Below, in pieces: positions 26,416 to 34,427 of a stretch of DNA of 64,000 nucleotides. The translations under genes were made by a program, and so were the position numbers. The stretch's first letter is position 1. The number at the start of each line of letters is the position of its first letter. Source of the DNA: Calditrichota bacterium (GTDB lineage Bacteria > Calditrichota > Calditrichia > RBG-13-44-9 > J042); contig JAADJD010000062.1 of the NCBI GenBank assembly GCA_013150955.1, positions 91,383 through 155,382 of the forward strand. The letters run 5' to 3'. The notes beneath the pieces are model-generated. The model ran no database searches, had not been told where the DNA came from, and saw only the letters and a program-made list of their open reading frames with translations.

Positions 26416-27210
26416 TCACCCCTCCGGTACTCGCGCAACAATCCGCACCGGACCGCCACTGCCGCCTTTAATCTTCATGGGCAAAGCGATTACCCAGGCT
26501 CCCGTGGCCGGCAGCTGATCCAGATTGGCTACATTTTCCAGGATGGGAATGTTCTGGCCATTCAGGATCTGGTGACTTTCGAAATGGGTCGACTGGCCAT
26601 AATCGATGCTGGGGGTGTCCAGGCCGATCGCATCGATCGTGCGATTTTCCACCAGCCAGCGTGCGGCGTCCGGATGCAGCCCTGGAAAATGCAACTTTGG
26701 AACCGCCTGGGCGCCCCGTTCGGCCGTTCCCATATATTTTTCCCGATCCGGCCAGAATCGACCGTATCCCGTTCGCAGAAAAACAATGGCCCCGCTGGGA
26801 ATTTCCCCGTGCCGGGCTTCCCAGTTCTGAAAATCCTCCACCGTCACCAGATAATCCCGGTTTTTCAACGCCTGTTCCGAAACATCAATCACCACCGCCG
26901 GCCCCATGAGTTGTTCCAGTGGAATTTCATTTACCGGCCGTTTTCCCTGGGCAAAATGCACCGGAGCATCCATGTGGGTTCCCCCATGCTCCGCGGCGCA
27001 GAACTTATTCGCCGAATAATAAAATCCCTGATCGGTGACTCCCGAAAAAACCGTCTCCAGCTTAAACGGATCCGACGTGGGCCAGTAGATGGTCTCCTCC
27101 GAAAATTCATAACTCAAATCAATCCAGCGCCCACCATCCAGCCCGACTTCTTTCCGGGCACATCCCAGTACCAGCAAACCCATCAATATGAATAATCCAA
27201 ACCCTTTCAT
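26416..27210 (-). CDS. Cyclase-family lipoprotein (kynurenine-formamidase fold)
   Basis: The metal-binding signature HGGTHMDAPVHF (H75, H79, D81, H85 from the chosen start) is complete, placing it in the cyclase family PF04199. These Zn/Mn enzymes hydrolyse amide or ester bonds, as in kynurenine formamidase and isatin hydrolase. The N-terminus has a lipobox (LLVLGC, Cys17), so the enzyme probably works outside the cytoplasm, which is not the usual place for KynB. ATG 27210 is preferred over 27237 because GGGGAGTTACC lies just before it. No tryptophan-degradation genes are nearby, so the substrate is unknown. Confidence 0.9.
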   Translation of the reverse strand: MKGFGLFILMGLLVLGCARKEVGLDGGRWIDLSYEFSEETIYWPTSDPFKLETVFSGVTDQGFYYSANKFCAAEHGGTHMDAPVHFAQGKRPVNEIPLEQLMGPAVVIDVSEQALKNRDYLVTVEDFQNWEARHGEIPSGAIVFLRTGYGRFWPDREKYMGTAERGAQAVPKLHFPGLHPDAARWLVENRTIDAIGLDTPSIDYGQSTHFESHQILNGQNIPILENVANLDQLPATGAWVIALPMKIKGGSGGPVRIVARVPEG

Positions 27211-27336
27211 GGTAACTCCCCATCCTTTTTTACCCAAATTTTAAAATAAATTAAAATACGAAATCATTTTTCGCAAATCCCCGGAACAGCAATTTTCCTT
27301 GCCTGCCCATGGATTCATCGCCCGGCTTTTCTGAAT

Positions 27337-27356
27337 TTTCCATATTAATGGAAAAA
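27337..27356. promoter_or_regulatory. Palindrome in the HD-gene upstream region (possible operator)
   Basis: TTTTCCAT-ATTA-ATGGAAAA is a perfect 8-bp inverted repeat, 75 bp before the HD-protein ATG and about 125 bp before the divergent cyclase ATG. It could be a regulator-binding site for either gene. The surroundings are very AT-rich. Confidence 0.35.
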
Positions 27357-27430
27357 TTTTTTTATTATTTTGGAGGTTCATGGAAAAACCAGCCAGAATG
27401 GAGAAGACGTAACGGAAAGGAGCCGGCGCT

Positions 27431-27982
27431 ATGAATCGTGAAGAAGCCTTTCAATTGTTAACGGAATACACAAAAAAGGAAAATCTAATCAAGCACGCCC
27501 TGGCAGTAGAGGCTGCCATGCGGGCCTATGCACGCGAATTTGGTGAAGACGAAGAAACCTGGGGCATTGTGGGACTGCTCCACGATTTTGATTACGAGCG
27601 CTACCCCAGCCTGGAGGATCATCCCTTCCGGGGAGCGGAAATTCTCCGGCAAAAAGGGGTTCCTGAAGAATGGGTGGAAGCGATTCTGGGGCACGCCAAT
27701 CACACCGGCGTTCCCCGGCGGACTCGAATGGCCAAAACGCTTTACGCAGTGGATGAACTCTGTGGGTTCATTACCGCCGTGGCCTACGTGCGGCCCAGCA
27801 AAAAAATTGCCGATGTCACCGTCAAATCGGTCAAGAAAAAACTGAAAGACAAAGCCTTTGCCAGACAGGTGAGCCGGGAAGATATTTTCAGGGGCGCCGA
27901 GGAACTGGGCGTGCCCCTGGACGAACACATCGATCGGGTCATTCGGGCCATGCAAAGCATTGCCGATCAACTGGGACTTTAG
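27431..27982 (+). CDS. HD-domain phosphohydrolase
   Basis: A 183-aa HD-superfamily protein. Metal ligands appear as H22 in LIKHALAVE, H51-D52 in GLLHDFDYE and D108 in YAVDELCG, with the HxG-type helix HANHTGV at about 88-94. The family hydrolyses phosphate esters in nucleotides or second messengers. This small version, of HDIG type, has no attached output domain and no assigned substrate. The start has AAAGGAGCCGGCGCT upstream. It precedes the ECF sigma gene by 44 bp, and could share its transcript. Confidence 0.92.
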   Translation: MNREEAFQLLTEYTKKENLIKHALAVEAAMRAYAREFGEDEETWGIVGLLHDFDYERYPSLEDHPFRGAEILRQKGVPEEWVEAILGHANHTGVPRRTRMAKTLYAVDELCGFITAVAYVRPSKKIADVTVKSVKKKLKDKAFARQVSREDIFRGAEELGVPLDEHIDRVIRAMQSIADQLGL

Positions 27983-28026
27983 GAATTCGATGGTGCGCAA
28001 CAATTTAAATTGCCATACGTAAACCC

Positions 28027-28623
28027 ATGTCCGACTTTAAGAAAGAAGATCGAAAAAAAGAAGATCACCAGCTGGTACACCGTGCCCGTTCTGGGGATCA
28101 AAAGGCGTTCGAAGAACTGTTAAATAAATACCGGAACCTGGTTTATCACGTCATGTACCGAATGGTCCAAAATCCACAAGAAGCTGAAGACCTGACCCAG
28201 GAAGCTTTCATGAAAGCGTTTCATGCCATTCACACGTTTAACGAAGAATTCGCTTTCTCCACCTGGCTGATGAAAATTGCCACCAACAATTGCATCGATT
28301 TTCTGAGAAAAAAGAAACTGAAAACCTATTCCATCGATAAACCCGTTCAATACAAGGACGAGGAAATTCAGATCGACGTCCCCGACACCGACCCATCGCC
28401 GGAACGCCGTCTGCTGGAAGATGAACGCAAACAACTGCTGCAAACGGCCATCGACTCGCTCCCCACACTGTATCGCACGGTAATCCTGCTCCGCCATCAG
28501 GAAGAAAAATCCTACGAAGAAATTGCCGAGATTTTAAACATTCCCATCGGGACGGTTAAAGCACGCCTGTTCCGGGCACGGGAAATGCTCAATAAAAAAA
28601 TAAAGGACATTTTGTACGGATGA
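28027..28623 (+). CDS. ECF-type sigma factor (sigma-70 family)
   Basis: A 198-aa sigma factor with region 2 (about 25-95: YRNLVYHVMYRMVQNPQEAEDLTQEAF, then FSTWLMKIATNNCIDFLRKKK) and region 4 (about 135-190: LPTLYRTVILLRHQEEKSYEEIAEILNIPIGTVKARLFRARE). It lacks regions 1 and 3, as ECF factors do. The expected neighbour is a membrane anti-sigma factor with a cytosolic zinc-binding ASD. Instead, the gene overlaps by 4 bp the next gene, which encodes an exported toast-rack-like protein. The N-terminus is unusually charged (FKKEDRKKEDHQ). Confidence 0.95.
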   Translation: MSDFKKEDRKKEDHQLVHRARSGDQKAFEELLNKYRNLVYHVMYRMVQNPQEAEDLTQEAFMKAFHAIHTFNEEFAFSTWLMKIATNNCIDFLRKKKLKTYSIDKPVQYKDEEIQIDVPDTDPSPERRLLEDERKQLLQTAIDSLPTLYRTVILLRHQEEKSYEEIAEILNIPIGTVKARLFRAREMLNKKIKDILYG

Positions 28624-29519
28624 ATTTCCGGCGCTTTCCTCACTGGCCTGTTTTCTGGATCATCGGACTATCCCTCTGCGGATTGCTGCTGGCGGGTCCA
28701 CCGGACCGGACCAGCAAGCTGCGTCGCATTATTGATTGGTCCGGCGAAGAGGCCCTGCACGCCCGCATTTACGTGGGAACCGGCCTGTTTTACCTGATGC
28801 CCGGTAGCTCCAAACGCATCATGGAAGGGGAGTTTCTGTTCCGAAAGATTCCCCCAAAAATCAGTTACGAAGTGGTGGGAGATAAGGGACAGCTTCGAAT
28901 TCGCTTTACCGACAAACCTTCCAAAAAAAAGGAGGAAGATGAGGATCAATCGACAAACATATCCTCGCTGGATGAAATTTACGAAAACGAATGCAATCTG
29001 CGATTCACCCCGAATATACCCATTTCCCTCATTCTGGAATTCGGGGTGGTTAAAGGCGAAGTGGAGCTGGGGGGACTCCAGATGGAAAAATTGAAGCTCA
29101 GTGTGGGTGTTAGTGGACTGGATGTGAATTTCCAGAAACCCAATCCCATCATCATGGAAGAAATTGAGGTGGAAGCCGGGGTAGGGAAATTGCAACTGGA
29201 AAATCTGGGTAACGCGAATTTCTCTTATTTCAAATTCGATGGGGGACTGGGGAGTTACGAAGTGGATTTGAGCGGCGATTTTCGGCAGAATGCCGACGTG
29301 GACATCAATCTGGGGCTGGGCAAACTCCTGCTGTACCTGCCCCGATCCATCGGCGTGCGGCTGAAGGTGAACAAGTCTTTTCTCACCTCCTTTAGCATTG
29401 ACGACGTGTATAAAAAAAACAACTATTACTTCAACGAAAACTGGGGCAAGGCCCCTTACAGCATGGACATCCGCATTGATGCCGGCATTGGACGCATTTC
29501 CATTGAGTGGGTGGATTGA
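28620..29519 (+). CDS. Exported toast-rack/LiaF-C-like protein, 299 aa
   Basis: ATGA overlap with the ECF sigma gene. A signal peptide or N-terminal anchor (about 8-26) is followed by a repetitive beta-rich chain. Successive segments such as ISLILEFGVVKGEVELGGLQ, LKLSVGVSGLDVNF, EIEVEAGVGKLQLENL and ADVDINLGLGKLLLYLP are right-handed repeats, as in toast-rack and LiaF C-terminal domains. LiaF-type proteins regulate envelope-stress systems. It has no zinc-binding anti-sigma motif or clear second TM helix, so it is not a standard anti-sigma. A role in controlling, or being the main target of, the sigma factor is plausible. Confidence 0.8.
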   Translation: MNFRRFPHWPVFWIIGLSLCGLLLAGPPDRTSKLRRIIDWSGEEALHARIYVGTGLFYLMPGSSKRIMEGEFLFRKIPPKISYEVVGDKGQLRIRFTDKPSKKKEEDEDQSTNISSLDEIYENECNLRFTPNIPISLILEFGVVKGEVELGGLQMEKLKLSVGVSGLDVNFQKPNPIIMEEIEVEAGVGKLQLENLGNANFSYFKFDGGLGSYEVDLSGDFRQNADVDINLGLGKLLLYLPRSIGVRLKVNKSFLTSFSIDDVYKKNNYYFNENWGKAPYSMDIRIDAGIGRISIEWVD

Positions 29520-29575
29520 TCCCTTCTACCCCCAATTCACAGATTTTCTCCATTCTTACATTCAACCCTCATAAA

Positions 29576-29970
29576 ATGATGAACCGCGAATCACACGAAT
29601 GAACACAAACAAATCCAGATTATGCATCAGACCACGAATGACACGAATGAACACAAATAAACACAGATTATGCATTAGAACCACGAATTACACGAATTAA
29701 CACAAATAAAACCAATAAAATACATTAGATTGTGTCTGGATGAAAATGTGTTCCAGGGTTTATTCGCGATTTTGTTGATATTTTTTGGATTCATTCGTGT
29801 GATTCGCGGTTAAATGCATTATTTGGGATAAAATTTGGATTCTATTTGGATGAAAATGTTTTTCCGGAATATTCGCTATTTTGTTGGTTTTTTTCGAATT
29901 CATTCGCGTGATTCGCGGTTTAACCCATTATCTGGGTCTATTCGTGTGAATTCGTGTCATCCGTAGGCAA
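29576..29970 (+). repeat. Dispersed inverted-repeat element cluster, copy D
   Basis: Reference copy. Complete forward unit 29662-29827: outer end ACAGATTATGCATTAGAACC, arm CACGAATTACACGAATTAAC, centre with CCAATAAAATACATT and GGATGAAAATGTGTTCC, then TTTATTCGCGATTTTG, and an inverted arm TTCATTCGTGTGATTCGCGG, ending TAAATGCATTATTTGGG. Units are about 165 bp. The arms carry internal 10-bp-like periodicity (ACGAAT every 8-9 bp). Two extra left arms (29577 and 29619) precede it and a right half with further arms follows. It lies between convergent genes and holds the 500-bp gap apart from the terminator. Confidence 0.9.
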
Positions 29971-29976
29971 CTACAA

Positions 29977-30004
29977 AAAAGGGTCACCCCGGGGTGACCC
30001 TTTT
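29977..30004 (-). terminator. Terminator of nrdJ, palindromic
   Basis: A perfect 14-bp palindrome with arms AAAAGGGTCACCCC and GGGGTGACCCTTTT. On the - strand it ends in TTTTTTG, giving a good terminator after nrdJ. The central CCCC/GGGG forms the loop. It could also stop the + strand transcript. Confidence 0.8.
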
Positions 30005-30031
30005 CTTTCCTGATTACTGTGACAAACGAGG

Positions 30032-32866
30032 TTACGAACATCCCGTGGTGGTTCCACATTCAATGCACTTGTAGCAGCTCCCATTGCGCACCATGATGGA
30101 TCCACACATGGGGCAGTTGGGCGCATCGGCCTGGGTGGTGAAGATGACCTTTTCCCGCTCCTCCAGGGAAAGGGATTTATCGGCGAGCGATTCGGTGTGC
30201 CCACCGCTGGCATCACCGGCGTTCCCTGCCGTGGCCTGCGTACCGGAAGGACCTTCCACCGATCGCACTTCCATATACTTTTCTTTTTCTTCCTTGGGTA
30301 AAAACTTTAATGCCAGCCAGCGGAAAATGTAATCCATCACCGACTTGGCATAAGGAATATTGGGATTTCCAGTATATCCCGATGGCTCGAACCGGGTATG
30401 GCTGAACTTGTCCACCAGCACTTTCAAAGGCACCCCGTATTGAAGTGCCAGAGAGATGGCGGTTGCAAAAGAATCCATCAATCCCGAAACGACGGAGCCT
30501 TCTTTGGCCATCACAATAAAGATTTCTCCCGGCGAACCATCCTCATACATGCCCACGGTGATGTAACCCTCGTGGCCTCCCACGGAGAACTTGTGGGTAA
30601 TGGCCTTGCGCTCATCAGGCAGGCGCCGGCGGTACGGCCGGCCGTATTCCTTCACCGCTTCCTTGGCAGCCGTGGAAAGCGGCTGGGTGCGTTTGGAGTT
30701 ATCCCGGTAGATGGCAATGGCCTTCACCCCCATCTTCCAGGCCTTCATGTAAATCTCCATAATTTCTTCCACGGTGGTCTCTTCCGGCACGTTCACCGTT
30801 TTGGAAATGGCACCCGAAATAAACGGCTGCACGGCGGCCAGCATTTTAACGTGGCCCATGTAATGAATGGAACGCACGCCATTGATGGGCTTAAATGCAC
30901 AATCGAAGACCGGCAGATGTTCGGATTTTAGCCCCGGCGCCCCCTCGATGGTGTCGTGCTCGTTAATATAGTCGATGATGTCCCTGGCGGTCTTTTCATC
31001 ATAACCCAGACGCTTCAGGGCACGGGGTACAGAGTTGTTCACAATCTTTAACATGCCTCCACCCACCAGCTTCTTGTATTTCACCAGGGCGATGTCCGGC
31101 TCCACACCGGTGGTATCGCAATCCATCATAAAGGCAATGGTGCCGGTGGGCGCCAGAACCGATACCTGAGCGTTGCGGTACCCATACTGCTCGCCCAGGT
31201 TCAGTGCCACATCCCATACCGAGGTGGCAGCCTCGTAGAGATAGTCGGGCAGGTAACGCGACTCCAGTTTGTACGCCGCATCCCGATGTTTGCGGATGAC
31301 CCGCAACATGGGTTCCCGGTTTTTAGGGAATTCCTCGAAGGGTCCCATATACCGGGCCAGTTCGGCTGAGGTGGCATATGCATGACCGGTTAAAATGGAT
31401 GTAACGGCACCGGCATACGCCCGACCTTCGTCGCTGTCGTACGGTAATCCCAGGGACATCAATAAGGCGCCCAGATTGGCATAGCCCAGTCCCAGCGTGC
31501 GGAATTTATGAGAATTCTGGGCAATCTCCTTTCGCGGATAACTGGAATTATCCACGATGATTTCCATGGCCGTAATCATCACCCGTACGGCCTTTTTGTA
31601 GGATTCCACATCGAAATGGCCTTCTTCATCCAGGAATTTCAACAGATTGAGTGAGGCCAGATTGCAGGCCGTATCATCGATGAACATGTATTCGGAGCAG
31701 GGATTGGACGCATTGATTCGGGCCGAATTGGGGCAGGTATGCCAGTCGTTAATGGTGGTGTCGTACTGCATGCCGGGATCCCCGCAAATGTGGGTGGCCT
31801 CGGCAATCATGTGCATAATGTCCCGCGCGCGATAGGTATCCATGGGCTCGCCCGTGGTCACAGCGCGGGTCACCCATTCGCGATCCTCTTCCACCGCCCG
31901 CATGAATTCATCGGTTACCCGCACGCTATGGTTGGCATTCTGGAAAAAGACCGAACTGTAGGCTTCCCCATTGATCGAACCGTCGTACCCGGCATCGATT
32001 AAGGCCCAGGCCTTCTTTTCTTCGTTGGCCTTGGAATTAATGAATTCCACAATATCCGGATGATCCACATTCAGAATAACCATTTTAGCAGCACGCCGGG
32101 TCTTTCCACCGGATTTAATCACCCCCGCAAACGCATCGAACCCTTTCATAAACGAAACCGGTCCTGAGGCCTTCCCACCCCCCGACAGCGGTTCCTTGGA
32201 AGACCGCAAGACCGACAGGTTGGTACCCGTTCCCGATCCGTACTTGAACAACATGCCTTCGATCTTTGCCAGATCCAGAATGCTTTCCATGGTATCCTGA
32301 ACCGAATTGATGAAGCAGGCCGAACATTGCGGCTTTTCTTCGATTCCCACATTAAACCACACCGGGCTGTTAAACGCGGCGTACTGATTCACCAGCAGGG
32401 CCGTCAATTCCGAATAGAACACCTCTCCATCTTCCGGCGTGGCGAAATACCCATCTTTAATCCCCCAGTCTGCAATGGTCCGGGCGACCCGATTGATCAG
32501 TTGCTTCACACTGGTTTCCCGTTCCGGAGTGCCCGGTTTCCCGTGGAAATATTTCGACACCACCACATTGGTAGCCAGCTGAGACCAGAACTTGGGAACC
32601 TCCACATCCTCCTGTCGGAACACCACCTCCCGCTTCTCGTTGGTAATTAAAGCCTCCCTCTTCTCCCACTCTATTTCATCGAAAGGGTGAATCCCAGGTC
32701 GTGAAAAGTAGTGCTGGAATTTCATCCCTTTCGGTTCTTGTTGTTGCCCCGAATCCTTTTGGGTATCCTTTTTCGTGGTAACCGATTGACTCGCACCTTC
32801 CTCATCCATGGGAAACAACCATTCCTCTTTGACCGATGGACCCGACGGGGACTTCTTGCCTGACAT
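30032..32866 (-). CDS. nrdJ: Adenosylcobalamin-dependent (class II) ribonucleotide reductase
   Basis: 944 aa, within the range for NrdJ. It reduces ribonucleotides to deoxyribonucleotides with an adenosylcobalamin radical. Recognisable features: the active-site entry CSACFINSVQD near 185, GSGTGTNLSVLRSSKEPLSGGG, the strongly conserved NPCSEYMFIDDTACNLASLNL, and LAPTGTIAFMMDCDTTGVEP. The C-terminus has a zinc-finger type CPMCGSIMVRNG, then CYKCIECGTTTGCS, carrying the cysteines that re-reduce the active site. No nrdA/B or nrdD is in the window. A Shine-Dalgarno (AAAGGAGGCACGT) and a good promoter are present. Confidence 0.98.
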   Translation of the reverse strand: MSGKKSPSGPSVKEEWLFPMDEEGASQSVTTKKDTQKDSGQQQEPKGMKFQHYFSRPGIHPFDEIEWEKREALITNEKREVVFRQEDVEVPKFWSQLATNVVVSKYFHGKPGTPERETSVKQLINRVARTIADWGIKDGYFATPEDGEVFYSELTALLVNQYAAFNSPVWFNVGIEEKPQCSACFINSVQDTMESILDLAKIEGMLFKYGSGTGTNLSVLRSSKEPLSGGGKASGPVSFMKGFDAFAGVIKSGGKTRRAAKMVILNVDHPDIVEFINSKANEEKKAWALIDAGYDGSINGEAYSSVFFQNANHSVRVTDEFMRAVEEDREWVTRAVTTGEPMDTYRARDIMHMIAEATHICGDPGMQYDTTINDWHTCPNSARINASNPCSEYMFIDDTACNLASLNLLKFLDEEGHFDVESYKKAVRVMITAMEIIVDNSSYPRKEIAQNSHKFRTLGLGYANLGALLMSLGLPYDSDEGRAYAGAVTSILTGHAYATSAELARYMGPFEEFPKNREPMLRVIRKHRDAAYKLESRYLPDYLYEAATSVWDVALNLGEQYGYRNAQVSVLAPTGTIAFMMDCDTTGVEPDIALVKYKKLVGGGMLKIVNNSVPRALKRLGYDEKTARDIIDYINEHDTIEGAPGLKSEHLPVFDCAFKPINGVRSIHYMGHVKMLAAVQPFISGAISKTVNVPEETTVEEIMEIYMKAWKMGVKAIAIYRDNSKRTQPLSTAAKEAVKEYGRPYRRRLPDERKAITHKFSVGGHEGYITVGMYEDGSPGEIFIVMAKEGSVVSGLMDSFATAISLALQYGVPLKVLVDKFSHTRFEPSGYTGNPNIPYAKSVMDYIFRWLALKFLPKEEKEKYMEVRSVEGPSGTQATAGNAGDASGGHTESLADKSLSLEEREKVIFTTQADAPNCPMCGSIMVRNGSCYKCIECGTTTGCS

Positions 32867-32970
32867 ACGTGCCTCCTTTTGTTAAATGGAACAACAATCC
32901 CTCTAACCCATTATAAATGCGTTAATTACGTTATCATTTTTAAATGGGGTTTTAATTTTTGATCAGCTCA

Positions 32971-32999
32971 AAAATATCATCCGTCCCCTAAAATGTCAA
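32971..32999 (-). promoter_or_regulatory. Sigma-70-type promoter of nrdJ
   Basis: TTGACA-17 bp-TATTTT. The predicted transcript starts near 32964, giving a leader of about 98 nt. That leader is AT-rich and does not show the B12 riboswitch core. Confidence 0.7.
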
Positions 33000-33103
33000 A
33001 TAAAAAATGGGGCCGGGTCACATTTCATTTTTGTGGCAAAAATTGCAACCGAATTGCAAATCTCCAGCCGAATTCATCATAAATATTCTGGGACGTGTTG
33101 CCA

Positions 33104-33204
33104 GGCGGGATTGCCCCGCCATCTCCTTTCGTCACGATTGGCAAAAGGAAGGCGTTTTCCGGTGGGAGTCGGTCACTCCGGGGCCATCCCGAAAAAGGCC
33201 CCGG
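33104..33204. other. GC-rich block with two hairpins upstream of nrdJ
   Basis: A GC-rich island in AT-rich intergenic DNA. GGCGGG-ATTGC-CCCGCC (33104-33120) and CCGGGGCC-N11-GGCCCCGG (33178-33204) are perfect stems of 6 and 8 bp. The second begins 14 bp after the stop of the small protein gene (- strand) and may end its transcript. No T-tract is present. The block may also be a regulatory RNA or a repeat, which cannot be decided here. Confidence 0.45.
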
Positions 33205-33217
33205 AACACCCGATGGG

Positions 33218-33400
33218 CTACAATTTGTCACTAAAGAAATCCTCGCTGCGCCGATGCGCCTTCTCGATTAATTTGTTCTTGTACTTTCCGTGTAATTTGG
33301 ACATCTCCTTAAAGGCCTCTTCCTTGTCCTCGGGTAATTGCTTGGGATGGCAGGCGTAATAGATTTTCACAAACTCCAGGGCAATTTCATTGAAATCCAT
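33218..33400 (-). CDS. Small protein of unknown function, 60 aa
   Basis: ATG 33400 has the better Shine-Dalgarno (GTGGAGGTCGCC) than ATG 33412 upstream. The product, starting MDFNEIALEFVKIYYACHP, is highly charged and helical, without Cys-knuckles or membrane segments. Its coding character comes from a good ribosome-binding site, a compact helical sequence and regular base use. No family is recognised. Its stop is followed by the hairpin at 33178-33204. Confidence 0.65.
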   Translation of the reverse strand: MDFNEIALEFVKIYYACHPKQLPEDKEEAFKEMSKLHGKYKNKLIEKAHRRSEDFFSDKL

Positions 33401-33490
33401 GGCGACCTCCACTTATTTAATTCATTTTCAATTTTGTTGAATTTGCTTATTTTCCCGTTGTCCATATTAATTTAAAACGATCGGGAAATT

Positions 33491-33496
33491 TATAAT
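33491..33496 (+). promoter_or_regulatory. Perfect -10 hexamer, 13 bp before the EamA gene start
   Basis: TATAAT at 33491-33496. The -35 region is not convincing. If used, transcription begins within about 7 nt of the ATG at 33510, so the message would be nearly leaderless. No Shine-Dalgarno precedes the ATG. Confidence 0.5.
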
Positions 33497-33509
33497 AGCA
33501 AAATATCCC

Positions 33510-34427
33510 ATGCAAAGCAAGTCCGGCCCGGCAAAACTCACCATCTACCTGGTTCTGGTTTTTGCCGTGTTCATGACCTCCTGGGCCTCGATTCTGATCC
33601 GCTGGTGTGGCGAGACGCCCGCACTGGTGATTTCCTTCTACCGATTGCTGTGGTCGTTTGTTTTGTTTGGAATGATTGCCTCCCGTTCCGCTCGTAAGAA
33701 CCTGTGGCAGCTAAAAGGCCTCTCCGGCCGCCACTTTATGCTGGTGTTGACTGCCGGAGCCATGCTGGCCCTGCACTTTGCCACCTGGATTGCCTCCCTG
33801 AAATACACCACAGTGGCGCAATCGCTGGTGCTGGAATCCACCCACCCGGTTTTTGCCGTGCTGCTGTCCTGGCTGTGGCTCAAGGAGAAAAGCTCCCTGC
33901 GCACGGGCATTGCCGTTGCCATTACGTTTGTGGGTATCCTCATCATTGGTGGGCACGATGTGACGCTGGCCCCTCGCTATTTCATCGGGGATATGCTGGC
34001 CCTGGTGAGCGCCCTGTTTGTCACCCTTTACCTACTGATCGCTCGCTATCTGCGGGGACATATCGATCTCTCCCCGTACCTGTTCGCGGTATACGGTTCG
34101 GCCACGCTGGTATTGTTGTTTATGAATCTTTCGGTGGGCCACGAACTCATCCGCTACCGCTGGCCGGTTCACCTGCTGATGTTTTTACTGGCGATGGGGC
34201 CAACGGGCATTGGACATTCATTGATCAACTGGGCAGCCCGGCACATCCCGGTTTACCGAATCAACCTCATGCTGCTGGGAGAACTGATTCTGGCTTCCAT
34301 CCTGGCCTATTTGATTTTTCAGGAAGTACCCGCCCGAATGTTTTTCGTGGGGGCACCATTCATCATATCGGGTATCGTTCTCGCCCTGACGGAAACCTCC
34401 CGGACGGATGCTTTAGACCACGAATGA
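33510..34427 (+). CDS. EamA/DMT-superfamily transporter, ten helices
   Basis: 305 aa with ten hydrophobic segments arranged as two EamA repeats. The first includes MTSWASILIRWCGETPALVISFYR and the second LVSALFVTLYLLIARYLR. Family members export amino acids or other metabolites, but the substrate is unknown. The ATG lacks a Shine-Dalgarno and sits 13 bp after a TATAAT. The last codons (TDALDHE-stop) come from the start of repeat copy E, whose arm begins at about 34410. This means that the present C-terminus was shaped by the repeat, though it is a short hydrophilic tail that need not matter for transport. Confidence 0.92.
   Translation: MQSKSGPAKLTIYLVLVFAVFMTSWASILIRWCGETPALVISFYRLLWSFVLFGMIASRSARKNLWQLKGLSGRHFMLVLTAGAMLALHFATWIASLKYTTVAQSLVLESTHPVFAVLLSWLWLKEKSSLRTGIAVAITFVGILIIGGHDVTLAPRYFIGDMLALVSALFVTLYLLIARYLRGHIDLSPYLFAVYGSATLVLLFMNLSVGHELIRYRWPVHLLMFLLAMGPTGIGHSLINWAARHIPVYRINLMLLGELILASILAYLIFQEVPARMFFVGAPFIISGIVLALTETSRTDALDHE

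Noticed and set aside
26115-26471. 118-codon frame on + and 78-codon frame on -
   Set aside because: Neither has a family, signal or Shine-Dalgarno, and the + frame runs into the cyclase gene. Treated as intergenic.
29576-29970. CRISPR array suggested by regularly spaced ACGAAT repeats
   Set aside because: The repeats are degenerate and inverted, spacers are not unique or of even length, and no cas genes are present. The structure fits a dispersed inverted-repeat element.
32867-33217. Cobalamin riboswitch upstream of nrdJ
   Set aside because: The B12-box core is not present in the 98-nt leader or the upstream GC-rich block. Regulation by B12 cannot be supported.
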